NCBI GenBank assembly: GCA_007449985.2
Contig: VIIQ02000827.1
Coordinates: 310,001 to 374,000 of the forward strand
Reading direction: 5' to 3'
DNA: 64,000 nucleotides
Origin: Desmodesmus armatus
Taxonomy: Eukaryota > Chlorophyta > Chlorophyceae > Sphaeropleales > Scenedesmaceae
Shown one piece after another: positions 1-11,192 of the stretch. Below the pieces are notes generated by a model. That model had not been told where the DNA came from, made no database searches, and saw only the letters and a list, made by a program, of their open reading frames with translations. Position 1 is the first letter of the stretch. The number at the start of each line of letters is the position of its first letter. Made by a program: the position numbers and the translations under genes.

Positions 1-390
1 CCGTTGCACTGGCTGGCAAGCTGCGCAGCAGCGTGCTGCTGCTGCTGCTGCTGCTGCAAGTGCATGCCAAGAGACTACTGTGGGTTTGAACCATGCATTG
101 CAATCGGTCCGTTGCAGCCATAACCAACCGGAAGACGAGTGCTGCTTGATGTATTGTCCAAGTTTGTGGCCACTCACTCAGGTCGCGGCGACCTCCGACG
201 GCATCCGCCTCCCTAAGTGCGGCAGCGTAAAGGAAGCAAGGCAGCGTGAAGACACAGCAGAACTGTTTCAGACAGCGTTTTGTGATACATTCAATGCACC
301 CAGATTGGCGTTACGCCATGTTTCTATAGGCATGCATTCCCACCGACCGACCGACCGAAAGCGACTCAGACTGCGACCAAGCAAACTTAC

Positions 391-467
391 CCCTGGATGT
401 CCTGGGCTGCGGCAAAGGCCCACAGCGCCAGCAGAGCGAGGGCAATTAGCACCTTGAAGCCAGCCAT
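391..467 (-). CDS. Exon 1 of secreted Lys/His-rich protein, left copy (partial, runs off window)
   Basis: On the minus strand an ATG at 467-465 opens a 77 nt exon ending at a GTAAGT donor (390-389). It encodes a classic signal peptide: Met-Ala-Gly-Phe-Lys, then a run of Leu/Ala/Val/Ile with one Trp, then Ala-Ala-Ala-Gln as a likely signal-peptidase site. Length, phase and donor match the right-hand copy at 759-835; the proteins differ at only a few residues (for example Trp/Phe replacing Leu/Leu in the hydrophobic core). The second exon must lie left of base 1, so the mature protein cannot be seen. Role unknown; secretion is inferred from the signal peptide. Confidence 0.6.
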
Positions 468-758
468 GGTGAGACGAAGTCGGGGAGAGAGCGCTTGATC
501 ACGACACGCCAAAACGAACACCTTCTTAACGCAGGATACTTTTAAGGCGTAATTGAGCTCGCTATAAGCCAATTGCTCGAGCCGAAGGTCGGCCACACAC
601 AGTCGGACCTTCCGCAGACTACAATGTGTGGTTTCCTTAATCGGCTCGAGCAATTGGCTTAAAGCGAGCTCAATTGCGCCTTGAAAGCATCCTGCGTTGA
701 GAAGGTGTTGACTCTGGCGTGTCGTGCTCAAGCGTTCTCTAACCGACCTCGCCTCACC
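468..758. promoter_or_regulatory. Symmetric bidirectional promoter region of the duplicated pair
   Basis: The 291 bp between the two opposing start codons is itself part of the inverted repeat, so each gene has nearly the same upstream sequence. The best-conserved parts are the AATTGAGCTCGC and CAATTGCTCGAGCCG blocks near 551-585 and their mirror images at 641-685. No TATA box was identified with confidence. Confidence 0.5.
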
Positions 759-1612
759 ATGTCTGGCTTTAAGGTGCTCATCGCCCTCGCTCTGCTGGCG
801 CTGTTGGCCCTTGCCGCAGCCCAGGACATCCAGGGGTAAGTTTGCTTGGTCGCAGTCTGAGTCGCTTTGTCGGTGGGAATGCATGCCTATAGAAACATGG
901 CGTAACGCCATTCTGGGTGCATTGAATGTATCACAAAACGCTGTCTGAAACAGTTCTGCTGTGTCTTCACGCTGCCTTGCTTCTTTTACGCTGCCGCACT
1001 TAGAGAGGCGGATGCCGTCGGAGGTCGCCGCGACCTGAGTGAGTGGCCACAAACTTGGACAATACATCAAGCAGCACTCGTCTTCCGGTTGGTTATGGCT
1101 GCAACGGACCAATTGCAATGCATAGTCCACACCCAGAGTAGTCCCTTGGCATGCACTCAGTGCTGCGGCAGCAGCAGCAGCAGCGTGCAGCATCCCAGCC
1201 AGTGCAACGGCAGCTACACCATGCGCCTGATGCTTAAAAATGTGCATGCATCCCCCTTGTCATGGCTGTGCTTGTGCATGCACTGGCAATGTGCCATTGC
1301 GCCAAGCTCACTCTGATATGGCCCTACCCCTCCCTGCCTGCAGGTTGGAACAAGAAGTCTCATGGCGCCTCCGACAAGCATGGCTATACCCACAAGCATG
1401 ACCACACACACAAGTATAATGTCAAGCCCTTCTTCAAGTCTTATGGCGGCTTCTACGAGAAGAAGCACTCCCATGACAAGAAGGACTGGTATGACAAGAA
1501 GGACTCCTATGACAAGAAGCACTCCCATGACAAGAAGCACTCCAAGTTCATCACCCTCCACTCAGCTCCAAGCGGTACGGCCACAAGTACTGCGGCAAGA
1601 AGCACTGCCTGT
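759..1612 (+). CDS. Secreted Lys/His/Asp-repeat protein, right copy (reading frame not fully resolved)
   Basis: Exon 1 (759-835) encodes a signal peptide (Met-Ser-Gly-Phe-Lys, a Leu/Ala core, Ala-Ala-Gln) and ends at GTAAG; intron 836-1343 ends at CTGCAG. The second exon encodes a basic chain rich in Lys, His, Tyr and Asp (for example KHGYTHKHDHTHKYN), then 4.5 copies of an 18 bp unit encoding six residues of type KKxxxD (1460-1546), then RYGHKYCGKKHCL and TAG at 1610-1612. The frames do not join cleanly: exon 1 ends in a phase that does not match the KKxxxD frame, and the C-terminal Cys/His motif sits in a third frame after about 1570. A missed microexon, sequencing indels or decay could explain this. 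The composition would suit a metal-binding or cell-wall protein, or a cationic antimicrobial peptide; no family was recognised. Confidence 0.5.
1460..1546 (+). repeat. 18 bp tandem repeat, 4.5 copies, encoding KKxxxD
   Basis: Units begin at 1460, 1478, 1496, 1514 and 1532 (the last incomplete). Each starts AAGAAG and ends near GAC. Variation among units falls mostly in the middle codons (His-Ser-His, Asp-Trp-Tyr, Asp-Ser-Tyr), so the reading frame and the Lys-Lys spacing are kept. Confidence 0.85.
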
Positions 1613-3680
1613 AGGACAAGTGCTTTGATGAGCACGTCCATGAGGTGAGGAGGGGAAAAGCCACGCAGGGTGACTGCCGTCAATGCAACAGAGCTTACCA
1701 GGTTCAGGACAGCATGACAGGCTCAAGTCAAGCTGTCAGGGCAGGATATGGGTACTGTCACCCAGAGGGCAGTGGCGGTGTGTGGCATGCAGCATGAGCA
1801 ACTTGTCCAGTGACTGGTGGGTGTACGCAGGCTGTCAGACAGCCTGTTGACTCTGAGACGCACTAGTGCGCACTAGTGCACAGTAATGTGCGTGCCTCGT
1901 GTCTATGCCTTGCATGTGGCCGCCACATACACACACTTCCTTGTGCTCAACACATGCATGACATGTCTGATCACCAGGTCCGACCTGGCTGAGCCTGTCG
2001 TGTTTGATTCAGGAGTGAGTGCCCATCATGATCACAACCGCATGCAAGTACTGCAAACTGAACACACGCAACTCAAATTTCGAAGCACAACGCACACAGC
2101 ACTCAATGACATGCCTCCTGTCCTACGCCTGCCACGTGTTGCTGTGCAGTGTGACTGCAATCACCATGGCGCTGCAAGCACTACCTCTGCTGAGTGGGGT
2201 AACTCTCTGCCGTCGGGCCCCTCCAGAGATGCACTGGGTGATGCTGCGCGGCAACAAAGGATTGCATGCAGCACCTGTACAGGCTGTACGAGCCGCTCCT
2301 TGAAGGAGCCGCTCCAAAACACAACCCCTGTTGGCCCATGTGTGTGCACTTGTCATCGCATTTGTCATGCCTCATGGCTGTTGGCACATCATTTCTTATA
2401 TGCTCAGCTGTAGTACAGCGCATGAGGTCCTTGCCCCTGGGGGCGGTTGTACTGAAGAGTGTGACAACATGCATGTACATTATGCTTGTGTGGATGGCTG
2501 CTTGCAGTTTGCAGCATCATCAGAGCATGCATTGAGAGTGTTTGAGCATCGATAGGGTTGTTTGAAAGACAATAAGGCATGGCCCTGGGCCAGTCGATTG
2601 TTGCTTGTGTTGATTGCCAGTCACCACATCGTGCAGCATGTGGTGTTGTTGTGGGTAATGATACCCATTCAATGGGGTGAGCACACCTGGGCGTTGACCG
2701 TTCTATGATATTGAATGGATAGAAGTTGGTACACCAGTTGTAACTAGCAGTTGACAGTGACAAATTGATGTTGCAGAGGTGCAGAGTCACCTTTCGGCAG
2801 TGATGATATGTCACACACCATCACTTGTACATCTCAAAACAGATGCACCCTTGCAGCTCTGACGCTGGCATTACGCTGTGCACGACATGGAAAGGTTGAC
2901 CAGGATGCAGAACTGCTCAAGTATGTGAGTCTTACTGCACAAAAGACTGAGCAGCACACATCCAGCTTGACTCATGGACACTGTATGAACTGTATGCAAA
3001 AACGCTGGCGGCACAATGGATGGTATCTCAGATAAGTAAGGTAAGTTACCTGCACTTGAAGTACAGCTGTGTAACAGAGGCAAAGCACACAAATGGAACA
3101 GAGGCAAAGCACATACCGCCACTGTTACAGCGTTGCATTCACAAGCCGCACATATGGTGGGGTGAAGTGCCCCCCTGCGCACCGCGCTGAAACACGCAGG
3201 GCAGGCCATGACTGTGTTGAATACAGGTCTGCACTGCAGGAACACCCCGTTTGCTGCAGCACCTCGAGGAGCTCCCATGCTGTCATCAGAGGCAGACAGT
3301 GCCACAGCCACTAGCGAAATCACTACATGGCAGCATAGCTGCATAGCACACCTGAACCAAGCTGCTGCTGGCAGCATCAGATGCAGGGGTCTTTCCAAAA
3401 GCCATGGCCATGGGGTGTGCAGATACACCGTTTCGGGTGAGGTCAGGTGCTGCAATTGTGCTGGTGGGGCCAGCAACTGCAGGCATGCAGCAGCTTTTCA
3501 CAGGCGCTTGATGCAAAGGCAGCAGGGTGCTGCCTGGTGGTGTGGTGGGTGAAACACCCACAGCTTGGGTTGGATGCACACCAAGCTGCCAGAAGGGGCG
3601 ATCGTCCTAGGGCTGCAGGAAGCGGGGTTCTGCGTGACAGGAAAGACAAGAGGGACACTACTGAAGGCCAGCCAGCAACA
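1613..3680. other. Gene-poor region after the secreted-protein gene
   Basis: No reading frame with recognisable homology was found. Short features include a duplicated CACTAGTGCG palindrome near 1860-1880, a GC-rich stem around 2285-2318 (GAGCCGCTCC repeated around CTTGAAGGA), and a TGTAA at 2739-2743 that is too far from the preceding stop to be assigned safely. A proline/serine-rich minus-strand frame at about 3345-3575 ending at a GTGTGC donor could be an exon, but the phase did not join to its neighbours. Confidence 0.4.
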
Positions 3681-3689
3681 TGACCCTAC

Positions 3690-3946
3690 CTGCTAAAAAT
3701 ACGATGCTCCAGCTTCTGCTGAGCCGACAGCAGCTGCTGCTCCAGCTCCAGGCTGCTTGCTGCTGCGTTGTGTGTGTGCACGTGTGTGTCTGATGTTACT
3801 GCAGTGCTTTGTACGATCCCTTGAGGGGCAGCAGGAAGCGAGCCAGGCTGGCTGATGTCAGGTGGCGGGACTATGGGTGTACCTTTCGACGGCTCTGCAA
3901 GTGCCCTGGGGATGCACTGCATGCACGCTGGGCAACCCATAACCAC
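3690..3946 (-). CDS. Possible exon with a coiled-coil end, unknown gene
   Basis: A minus-strand open frame ends with a Leu/Glu/Gln-rich segment (ASSLELEQQLLSAQQKLEHR) and is closed by a plausible GTAGGG donor directly after 3690. The heptad-like Leu spacing is more gene-like than the surroundings. No start codon, upstream exon or downstream exon could be joined with confidence, so this may be a fragment of an unmodelled minus-strand gene or a chance frame. Confidence 0.25.
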
Positions 3947-4105
3947 ACCAGGGGAGCCCTACCAAGCGTGGACGAGCGCTGTAGAGGTTTCTGAGGCCTC
4001 AGGCCACCCACTGACTTCTGCTGAGCTGGAAGTGAGGCAGGTAACCCATAAGCAGACAGGAATGGACCTTTCGACGGCTCTGAGCGTGCCCTTTGCAAAC
4101 ATATG
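3875..4105. repeat. Dispersed direct repeat pair, ~15-20 bp
   Basis: The string CCTTTCGACGGCTCTG occurs near 3882-3898 and again near 4068-4083, each followed by a related GTGCCCT. A second shared string, AACCCATAA, lies between them in the same order (near 3935 and 4047). This suggests an old local duplication with about 180 bp spacing in otherwise non-coding DNA. Confidence 0.55.
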
Positions 4106-4621
4106 CGGAAACACCACATAGCTGCGACACGTCATGCTCGCTGGGCCACGACAGAGGTTTGCGTTGGAGACGCCATGCCCTGTGTGCACATGGGCATGTA
4201 CAATACATACATGTGCACGACACAGCGCTGCCGGTGCCCCTGCTCCCTGCCTGCAGAGCCCCAATCTCCTAAAAATGAGCGGGAAAGATGTGCATAGTGG
4301 ACAAGGAAGCTTAGAATGTATTGTTCGCGACAGTCAGTTGCGGTGGACGACTCGTGTTCACTTGCTGATGAACGGGGATGGTGCAATTTATGGCTGCTAT
4401 GTCGCCAACAGCCTGGCGCTGAGGTTCTGGGGAGGGCGGTTTTGGTCCCCAAAGTAACAGAGGGGATTGGCCACACTACACTACACATGGTGTTCTTATT
4501 GGTGGAAAAAACATGTTCAATAGTACAGGCTGCGGAATGCAGCTGGTTGACCCCACAATTGCAGAGGGTGGACCAGGGTTTGCCAGCTGCGTGGCCCCTT
4601 GTACAGGCACAAGAGTTGGAG

Positions 4622-4650
4622 TTACACAGCCCAGCAGATACTAGATTACA
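4622..4650 (-). terminator. Two TGTAA poly(A) signals of the mTERF gene
   Basis: Read on the minus strand, TGTAA occurs at 4650-4646 and 4626-4622, 126-154 nt beyond the mTERF stop codon. TGTAA is the usual nuclear polyadenylation signal in chlorophyte algae. The position fits but the cleavage site cannot be read from sequence alone. Confidence 0.5.
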
Positions 4651-4775
4651 GCATCACCACCAGGACCCTGTTCGCCAGCTGAGCAATGCCAGAGGGATCC
4701 TTGTGCAGACAGCAACCAGACCAGAGCAGTCCAGCACTGCTTCTGGGCCAACACTGCTGGCCAAGCACCATAGCA

Positions 4776-7700
4776 TCACTCATCCATGCTATCGCGCATG
4801 AGCGACCCTGGGTCTGCCATCACAACATCCAAAGCATCAGAAGCCCATCCAAACCTGCCCACCAGCTTCTCCCAGCGCCCCTGGAGCTCTCCCTCATCCA
4901 CACACAACACACGCGGCTCTCTCAGCACACACTCGGCAGCAACAGCCCTCGCCACACCCAGCATGGTACACAAGCTGCCCAACCGCGAGGCTAGAAACAC
5001 CGGCCGCTCTGTCAGCAGCTGCGGCTGCTGCAGCACCAGCTGCAGTGTACGCGGCACACTCAGCTGCAGTAGCCCTGCCAGGTGCTGCAGCCGATACTCT
5101 GAAACCTCAGGAGGCAGCAGCAGCAAGCCCGGCTGCTCCCAAAGCAGCGGCAGCAGGCTGGTCTGGTCCTGTGCTGCTGCTGCGGCAGCCAGAGCAGCAG
5201 CCTGCAGGCCCAGCAGGTCACTCAGGCCCTGCATGTTCTCTGACAGCTGCTGCTGTGGTAAGGCCAAGAGCTCAGGTTCCTTCACAAGCACCTGCAGCAC
5301 CGGCCTTGTGCTGTCACTGCTGCTGCCAGCCGCCGCCGGCTGCTGCTGGCTGCTGCTGCCGCGCTCGAAGCCGAGGGCTTGTGACAGCTCAGCTACTTGG
5401 TTGGCTACTGCAGCTGCTGGCAGCTGCGACAGCGAAGGCTCCTGCAGCCATAGCTGCAGCGCCTGGTCAGCACTGAGGCCCGTGGCAGCAGCAAAAGCCA
5501 GCAGCCGACGCACAGGCGACTGGCGGCTGCTGCTGCTGTGCTGCTGCTGCACGGGTGACCCCGCAACGTGGCCCATCCCCTCTGCCTCCTGCTGCTGCTG
5601 CTGGCGATGCCGCTTGCGCTCGCGAGCTGCCTGCCGGCGTTCCATTCGCAGCCGCAGCACTGTCTGCCACGGCTCTTCCTCACCCTGGTGCCGCTGTTGC
5701 TGCTGCTGGAACAGCACTGCCTGCTGCAGGCTCGCCGCTGCTGCTGATGCTGCAGAGTCCTCCTGCTCACCCTCTGGCAACTGTGCTGCTTCCAACAAGT
5801 CACCAGCTTGCTGCACGCCCTCACTAGCAGTAACTTCTGCTGGCTCTGCCATTGGCAGGAGCGCTGCTGCTACCTGCTGCGCAAGCTGCTCACCCTGCAG
5901 TGCTTGCTGCTGCTGCTGTTCCAGAAGCTTCTGCTGCTTTTTGCGGCTGGCTTTGACTGTGGGTGCTGGCGGTGCTGCTGCAGGGTCTGCGTTCATCAGC
6001 AGGGATGGGTCCACTAACACCATGTCCAGTACATCATCTGCAAAGGCGCCGTACCTGCAGCAGCAAGCAGCAACGGCACCATGCAACAGGCCCCACAAGC
6101 GTAAGAAAGAGTGAAAGTGTGACACTGTCTGACTTCCTCGTTTCGCAAAGTGGCCTGCGTCCATGGTCACGGCGTCCAAAATAGCAGCATTGACCGTAAC
6201 AGTCACACAAGCCCACCCCGGGATGTGATTGGCTTGCAGCTGGGCAGGCCAACAGCTGCTGGGGAGACAACTTGCACACGAAATCCAGCTTACGCCCTGC
6301 ATCACGCCCTGCAGTATGTGCAACTACAGGGCTGCCGCCACTTAAGCTCTCACCTCCTCAGCAGTGAGTCAAACTTGGCCTTGAGTGTGTCGGCACTCAT
6401 GCACAGCAGCTCAGGCTCCTGCACCACAAACTCCTCCACAAAGCTGTCAGGGATGCTGAACAGCTGCCGCAAAGAGTGGTACCTGTACGCAACACAGCAG
6501 GCAGCAGCAGCCGACAAGGTAATCATCAGCACTGGAGGACAGCACTGCAGGGCCCGCACGAGCCTCAAGACACTGTTGACACACCTGAGACTGGATGAGA
6601 TGACAGTCAGAGACCAAAAACGGTACGGCGCACTGCAACGCACACCATCCCTACAGCAGTCAAGGACACCATTGTAACAGGCGCCCCACCTGTGACTGAC
6701 AGTCGCCACAGACCGCCTCAGCAGCTCAGGACACTGCGAGATCAGCTGCCGCACCCGCTGCCGCGACATCCCCAGCGCCCCCGGCAGCTGCTCCAGCTTG
6801 GCCGCCACGGTGCCAGGGTTTTGCGTCAGCAGATCAGGCCTTGCCTGCAAAACCTCGGCGGGGTTCAGCCCCCGGCTGCCCAAAACCCTGCCCAGCTGCA
6901 TGAGGTTTGCCTGCAGCTTTGACAGGGACGTCCCCAGCAGCTGCGGTGCTGACGTGGACAGGAGGTCTGCTGTTGCTGCTGGGGAGAGCTGCAGGGCTGA
7001 GGACAGCAGCTCCAGGCGGGCGGGCAGCTGGTGAGGGGGCTGCAGCAGCAGCGGCTCGTGGCGTGCAACTAGGGTTATGACTAAGTCCAGGTCAAGGCTC
7101 AGGTGGCTGGCTATGGCCTGCAACTGCTGCGCAACTGCAGAGCGGACACCGGGTAGATGGCAGTAGCAGGCCAAGAAGGTCAGAAGGGCACACTCAGGCA
7201 AGGTGAGAGAGGCGAAGCACACCATGAACCAACTTGGCAGGATCACAGCAACTGGGTGTGCTGGTGGTTGCATGCTCATGATCACTGCTTGGCGCCATGA
7301 TGATAAGGGTGACTGCTCAATATACTCTGTGCTACACAGAAATGACCCCATCAGGTGCAGCTTGATGTATGCATGGGCTCATGCCAGCCTGTCTCACAAC
7401 ACAGGCCACCCACTGGCACTCATGCACTCACCCCTTGACACGTCACTGATGCTGCTGCTGGTGGCTTGCTGCAGCTGACGCCTGCGGTGCACCAGCAGCC
7501 GCTGCAGCTGCTGCACAGATGGGGGGGTGCTGCTGCTGAACATTGGGTCGTCACTGCTGTCAGCCGCTGCAGCAGGGTCTGGCACCTCCAGCCAGTTTAT
7601 GCTGTCTGCCTGGGTTGTACTGCTGCCCTGCGCATGTCGCAGCTGCCATTCGAGGGACCTCAGTTGCTTGTATAGCCGCTTCCTCTGCTGATGTTCATGC

Positions 7701-8062
7701 TGCAACTGCCTGGCCAGTACACTGCTGATCGGCTGTAGCTGCGGCAGCACCTGAACTGGTGTCTGTTTGTCTGCTGCCTGTGCTGCAGCGGGTTGTGCAA
7801 CTTCTGGGGGCGCATAACGTGACTCCCAAGTGTTGATGCGGACGTTTGATGCGGTCACGGCTGCTGCTGCACGTCTGCTGGCAGCTGGGGGTTGGTGTAA
7901 GAGGTTGTTGCCTGTGCAGACAGCATGGGTTGGAGATCATCAGCATCTGACCAGCAACCAAGTCCAAACCAATACAAACATGGCCAAACTATTACCTGAC
8001 GCGCCCCCAGCGGTATTGATAGCTGCTGCTGGAAAGCTGCTGAACAACCCGACAGATGCCAT
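4776..8062 (-). CDS. mTERF-family organellar transcription factor, five exons
   Basis: Exons 8062-7996, 7911-7432, 7134-6690, 6482-6354 and 6054-4776 all join in phase through GT-AG introns to give about 799 residues, ending TGA. The short first exon (MASVGLFSSFPAAA...) looks like an organellar transit peptide. The body carries repeated mTERF helices of about 30-35 residues with the typical Pro-Leu-Leu endings, for example ARHEPLLLQP, CPELLRR, VQEPELLC, WEQPGLLLLP and LREPRVLC. The family binds organellar nucleic acids and acts in chloroplast or mitochondrial transcription termination, splicing or ribosome assembly. Odd feature: about 200 Gln/Ala/Glu-rich residues, including a KKQQKLLEQQQQQ stretch, are inserted between two mTERF blocks in exon 5. 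The start codon is head-to-head with RMI1, 371 bp away. Chloroplast versus mitochondrion cannot be decided. Confidence 0.85.
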
Positions 8063-8433
8063 CACATGCACTGATCGGAGGGCACTGATCGTGGCAACCG
8101 TCACAGGATACGTCGTATGAAGATTGGTGTGCACGGTTGCGCTATAAACATGCGTGGATCCTGCACATTGCAGCATTATGTCACTAACACACATAAAACA
8201 AGAATGTTCAGACATTCCACAGCATGCTTGTTCATCGGGAGGAGAAAGCTTGAGGAGGCATCCCAGCATAGAGGAGGATGCCGTCAGCTGTGTGCATGTG
8301 CTGTGCTCTGGGGCTGTGACTGGACAGTGACCTCCCCCTCTGCCAAAGCAACACTTGATGCTGCCAGCTAGCTAACTTCCTAAGACTTCTACTAACGTCA
8401 TACACATATCTTATTGGATGACACATCATAGTG
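8063..8433. promoter_or_regulatory. Shared intergenic promoter of mTERF and RMI1
   Basis: Only 371 bp separates the two divergent start codons, so the 5' UTRs and promoters must share this stretch. It holds no other gene-like frame. No TATA box or named element was recognised. Confidence 0.5.
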
Positions 8434-11150
8434 ATGGCTGCCAGCACTACGGATGCATCCATCAGCTTGCTGTGCCAGCAGCTGCAGCAGGACGTCCAGG
8501 CACAGTTCGGCTTCGCTGCTGCGCCAGCCTGGCTGCAGCAGATAGTTGCTCTGATGGTGCAGGACGATGCAAGCTTTGCTCAGCAGCCACACAGCATGCA
8601 GCTGCAGCTGCTGCTGGAGCAGCTGCTGATGGCTGACTTCAGGCAGGCAGGGGCTGGAGGGGTGCTGCCTCAAAACGTCAAGGTGAGCCCACTGTAGCCT
8701 GATGATACAACAGCAGATGAAGTTATAAACATAACCTCCAGCCCACTTCTGATCACTGCCAGGTGGTGCTGCTGCTGTGAGTGCACCTCCAGGTTGTGTC
8801 GTCACTTTGCCACATGTGCACCCTTTTCGCAATGGTGGAGGCAGGAAGTGTTGTGGGGCAGGCAGCTTTGATCTTATGCAAACCTTCCCGCTGATGTGCT
8901 GTTGCTGCGTTGTGTGTTGTGTGGCACTGCCACAGGGCCACCACCAGCAGACGTTGCAGGGCAAGTTCCTGCTGCAGGTGGATGAGGTGGTCAACATTGC
9001 AGCAGGCCTCAAGGACAGGTCAGCCCCACCACTTATCACCTGCACCCAGTAGTAACCCTTTTTTGGTGCCTTTTCTGTGCAGTGATCGCAGTGTTACCCA
9101 TTGTATATGGCTGCCCGAGGCATTGCTGCGCACTGTTGAATGATGTGGCTTTTGCACCGCTTCAGCCTGCAGCTGATGCTGCATCCCAAGGTGCCACTCA
9201 CCCTGCCCGGTTGCCCCTGACACAACGGCATGCTGTCCCATGGCTGCTCCTGCAGGTATCATGAGCAGCCGAGTCAGCACAGGTGCCTGAAGCTGCAGCT
9301 GACAGACGGTAAGCTTGCAGCACAGGGACAAACTCTGACCCTCAGAGCCCTCATCTCAACTGTGCACTCATGTAGGGTGGTTGGCAGCATCCAACGCCAT
9401 GGCAGGGGCAGCAGGCAAGGGGGGTAGTCCTGGTTGCAGCACCGTGCGATGTACTGCTTGGCATGAAGAGGTGCCGCCCTTGGTGGGACCACTCCCAGCA
9501 GGCACACGGCAGCCCTCAGCACTGTTGCGCCACCCACCACCATGTCAAGTGCAGTCCAGCTGTCAGCGGGGAAGAGCAGTGGTGGTTGTTGACGTACGTG
9601 AGCATTCATTGATGTGGTTATGGCTACGGCTGAGAAGGGTTTCTCCAGCTTCTGCTGCTGCCCCTGCCCCTGTCGCTGCTGCTGCCGCCGTGCATGTGTG
9701 TGCTCAGGTGTGCAGCAGGTTGTTGCCATGGAGTACCGGCACATCCCCTGCCTGGCTGTGCTGATGCCTGCTGGCACCAAGCTGCTGCTGGTCAACCCTG
9801 CAGTGCGGCGGGGGATGCTGCTGCTGCAGAAGGAGAATGTGGTGCTGCTGGGAGGAGTGGTGAGCCGGGGTGATGTTTTGGAGGGGGGGGGCTGGGGACG
9901 AGCTGGGGTAGGCTGGGGGGGGGGGGGGAGTGTGGACATCGAATGAAACTGCTGTGAACCGAGCAGCCTGTTGGTGCTGAAATTGGCAGTGCCGGGAGGG
10001 TTGCTGCTGCTGCGGAAGCTGGTGAGCGTGGCTGGAAGGCGTGGTGAGGAGGTCGCTTTGGCCAGTCATACAACTTTCATAAAGAAGGGGACAAGGACTC
10101 GAATGCTAGCCAGCAGCAACCTGCAGGGTGTGTAATGTCGTCATCAATTGGACGGCCTGTGCAGCTTGCAGGTCTGTGGGTTTCTGTGCTGAAGAAAAAC
10201 AACCATTCACTGTGGTGTGCTGTGCTGTGCTGTGTCATGCTGTGCAGGTTGACCACCTGGAGGCTGCCCGCCGTGCCCTGGTGGCCCACCTCACCAAGCC
10301 TGCAGACCACTGTGACAGGCAGCGCAGCAGGGAGGAGGTGTACAGGGAGGCAACAGCGGCAGCATGGGCAGGCGCAGCACAGCAGCAGCAGCAAGGCCAG
10401 GGCCAGGGGCAGCCGGCACCACAGCAGCAGCAACAGCAGCAGCAGCAGCAGCAGCAAGGCCAGGGCCAGGGGCAGCCGGCACCACAGCAGCAGCAACAGC
10501 AGCAGCAGCAGCAGGCAGCAGCAGGGCAGGTGCCGCAGCAGCAGCAGGGGCAGCAGCCATGGGCAGCTGGGCAGCAGCAACCGCCACAGCAGCAACAACA
10601 ATGGCAGCAGCACCAGCAGCAGAACCAGCAACAGCAACAGCCGCCGGGGCCAGCTGATCTACAGCAGCAGCAGCAGTGGCAGCAGCAGCAACAGCAGCAG
10701 CAGTGGCCTCCTAGGCCACCAGTGCCGCCTGTAGCACAGCAGGCGCTCAGCACACTGCACCCTCAACAGCAGCAGCAGCAGCAGCAGCAACAGCCAGGTC
10801 AGCCGCCACCGTCTGTACGCCTGCCACAGCTTCTGCGCCGGCGGCCACCTTCGGCAGCAGCAGCAGCAGCAGCAAGCCCTGGTGCTGCTGCAAGCATACC
10901 TCCCAGCACAGCAGCCTCCACTGCTGCTGCTGCTGCTGCTGCTGCTGGTGGTGCTGCTGGCACGGCTGCAGGCAGCTTCCATGCTCATGCAGGTGGCTGG
11001 AATGAGCAGGAAGATTACCCGGGTGCTGATGTTGCAGACTTTGCATTCATGGACATGGATGTGGACATGCACACCATGAACGGTCAGGATGGTGGGGAGG
11101 GCCAGGCAGCGCTGCAGCGGACAGCATCTGGGCAGCAGCAGCAAGGGGAC

Positions 11151-11192
<42 letters not shown>

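Larger units (their letters stand above)
1..1210. repeat. Large inverted repeat with two ~580 bp arms
   Basis: Bases 1-585 are the reverse complement, with scattered substitutions and small indels, of bases 641-1210, around a 55 bp spacer (586-640). Matching landmarks include the GCT/CAG run near 35-58 paired with the one near 1170-1185, and the two signal-peptide exons at 391-467 and 759-835. The very first bases of the window already pair with 1190-1210, so the left arm probably continues beyond the window. The arms hold the promoter, 5' UTR, exon 1 and part of intron 1 of two divergent gene copies. The repeat is therefore best read as an inverted gene duplication rather than a transposon, and no terminal target duplication can be checked here. 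Confidence 0.9.

Noticed and set aside
387..1247. 286-residue open frame on the minus strand crossing the palindrome centre
   Set aside because: It reads through one arm and then antisense through the other, includes the opposite promoter, and ignores clear splice sites; it is a product of the inverted repeat.
4786..6114. 442-residue plus-strand frame rich in Cys and Ser
   Set aside because: It is the complement of mTERF exon 5; GCT/TGC runs opposite poly-Gln/Ala codons create long open antisense frames.
10235..10753. Poly-Cys and poly-Leu frames opposite RMI1 poly-Gln
   Set aside because: Frame shadows of a CAG repeat, with no start context or composition of a real protein.
10377..10800. 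CAG arrays as a CRISPR array or minisatellite locus
   Set aside because: The repeats are coding, of trinucleotide type with no spacers, and lie inside an RMI1 exon.
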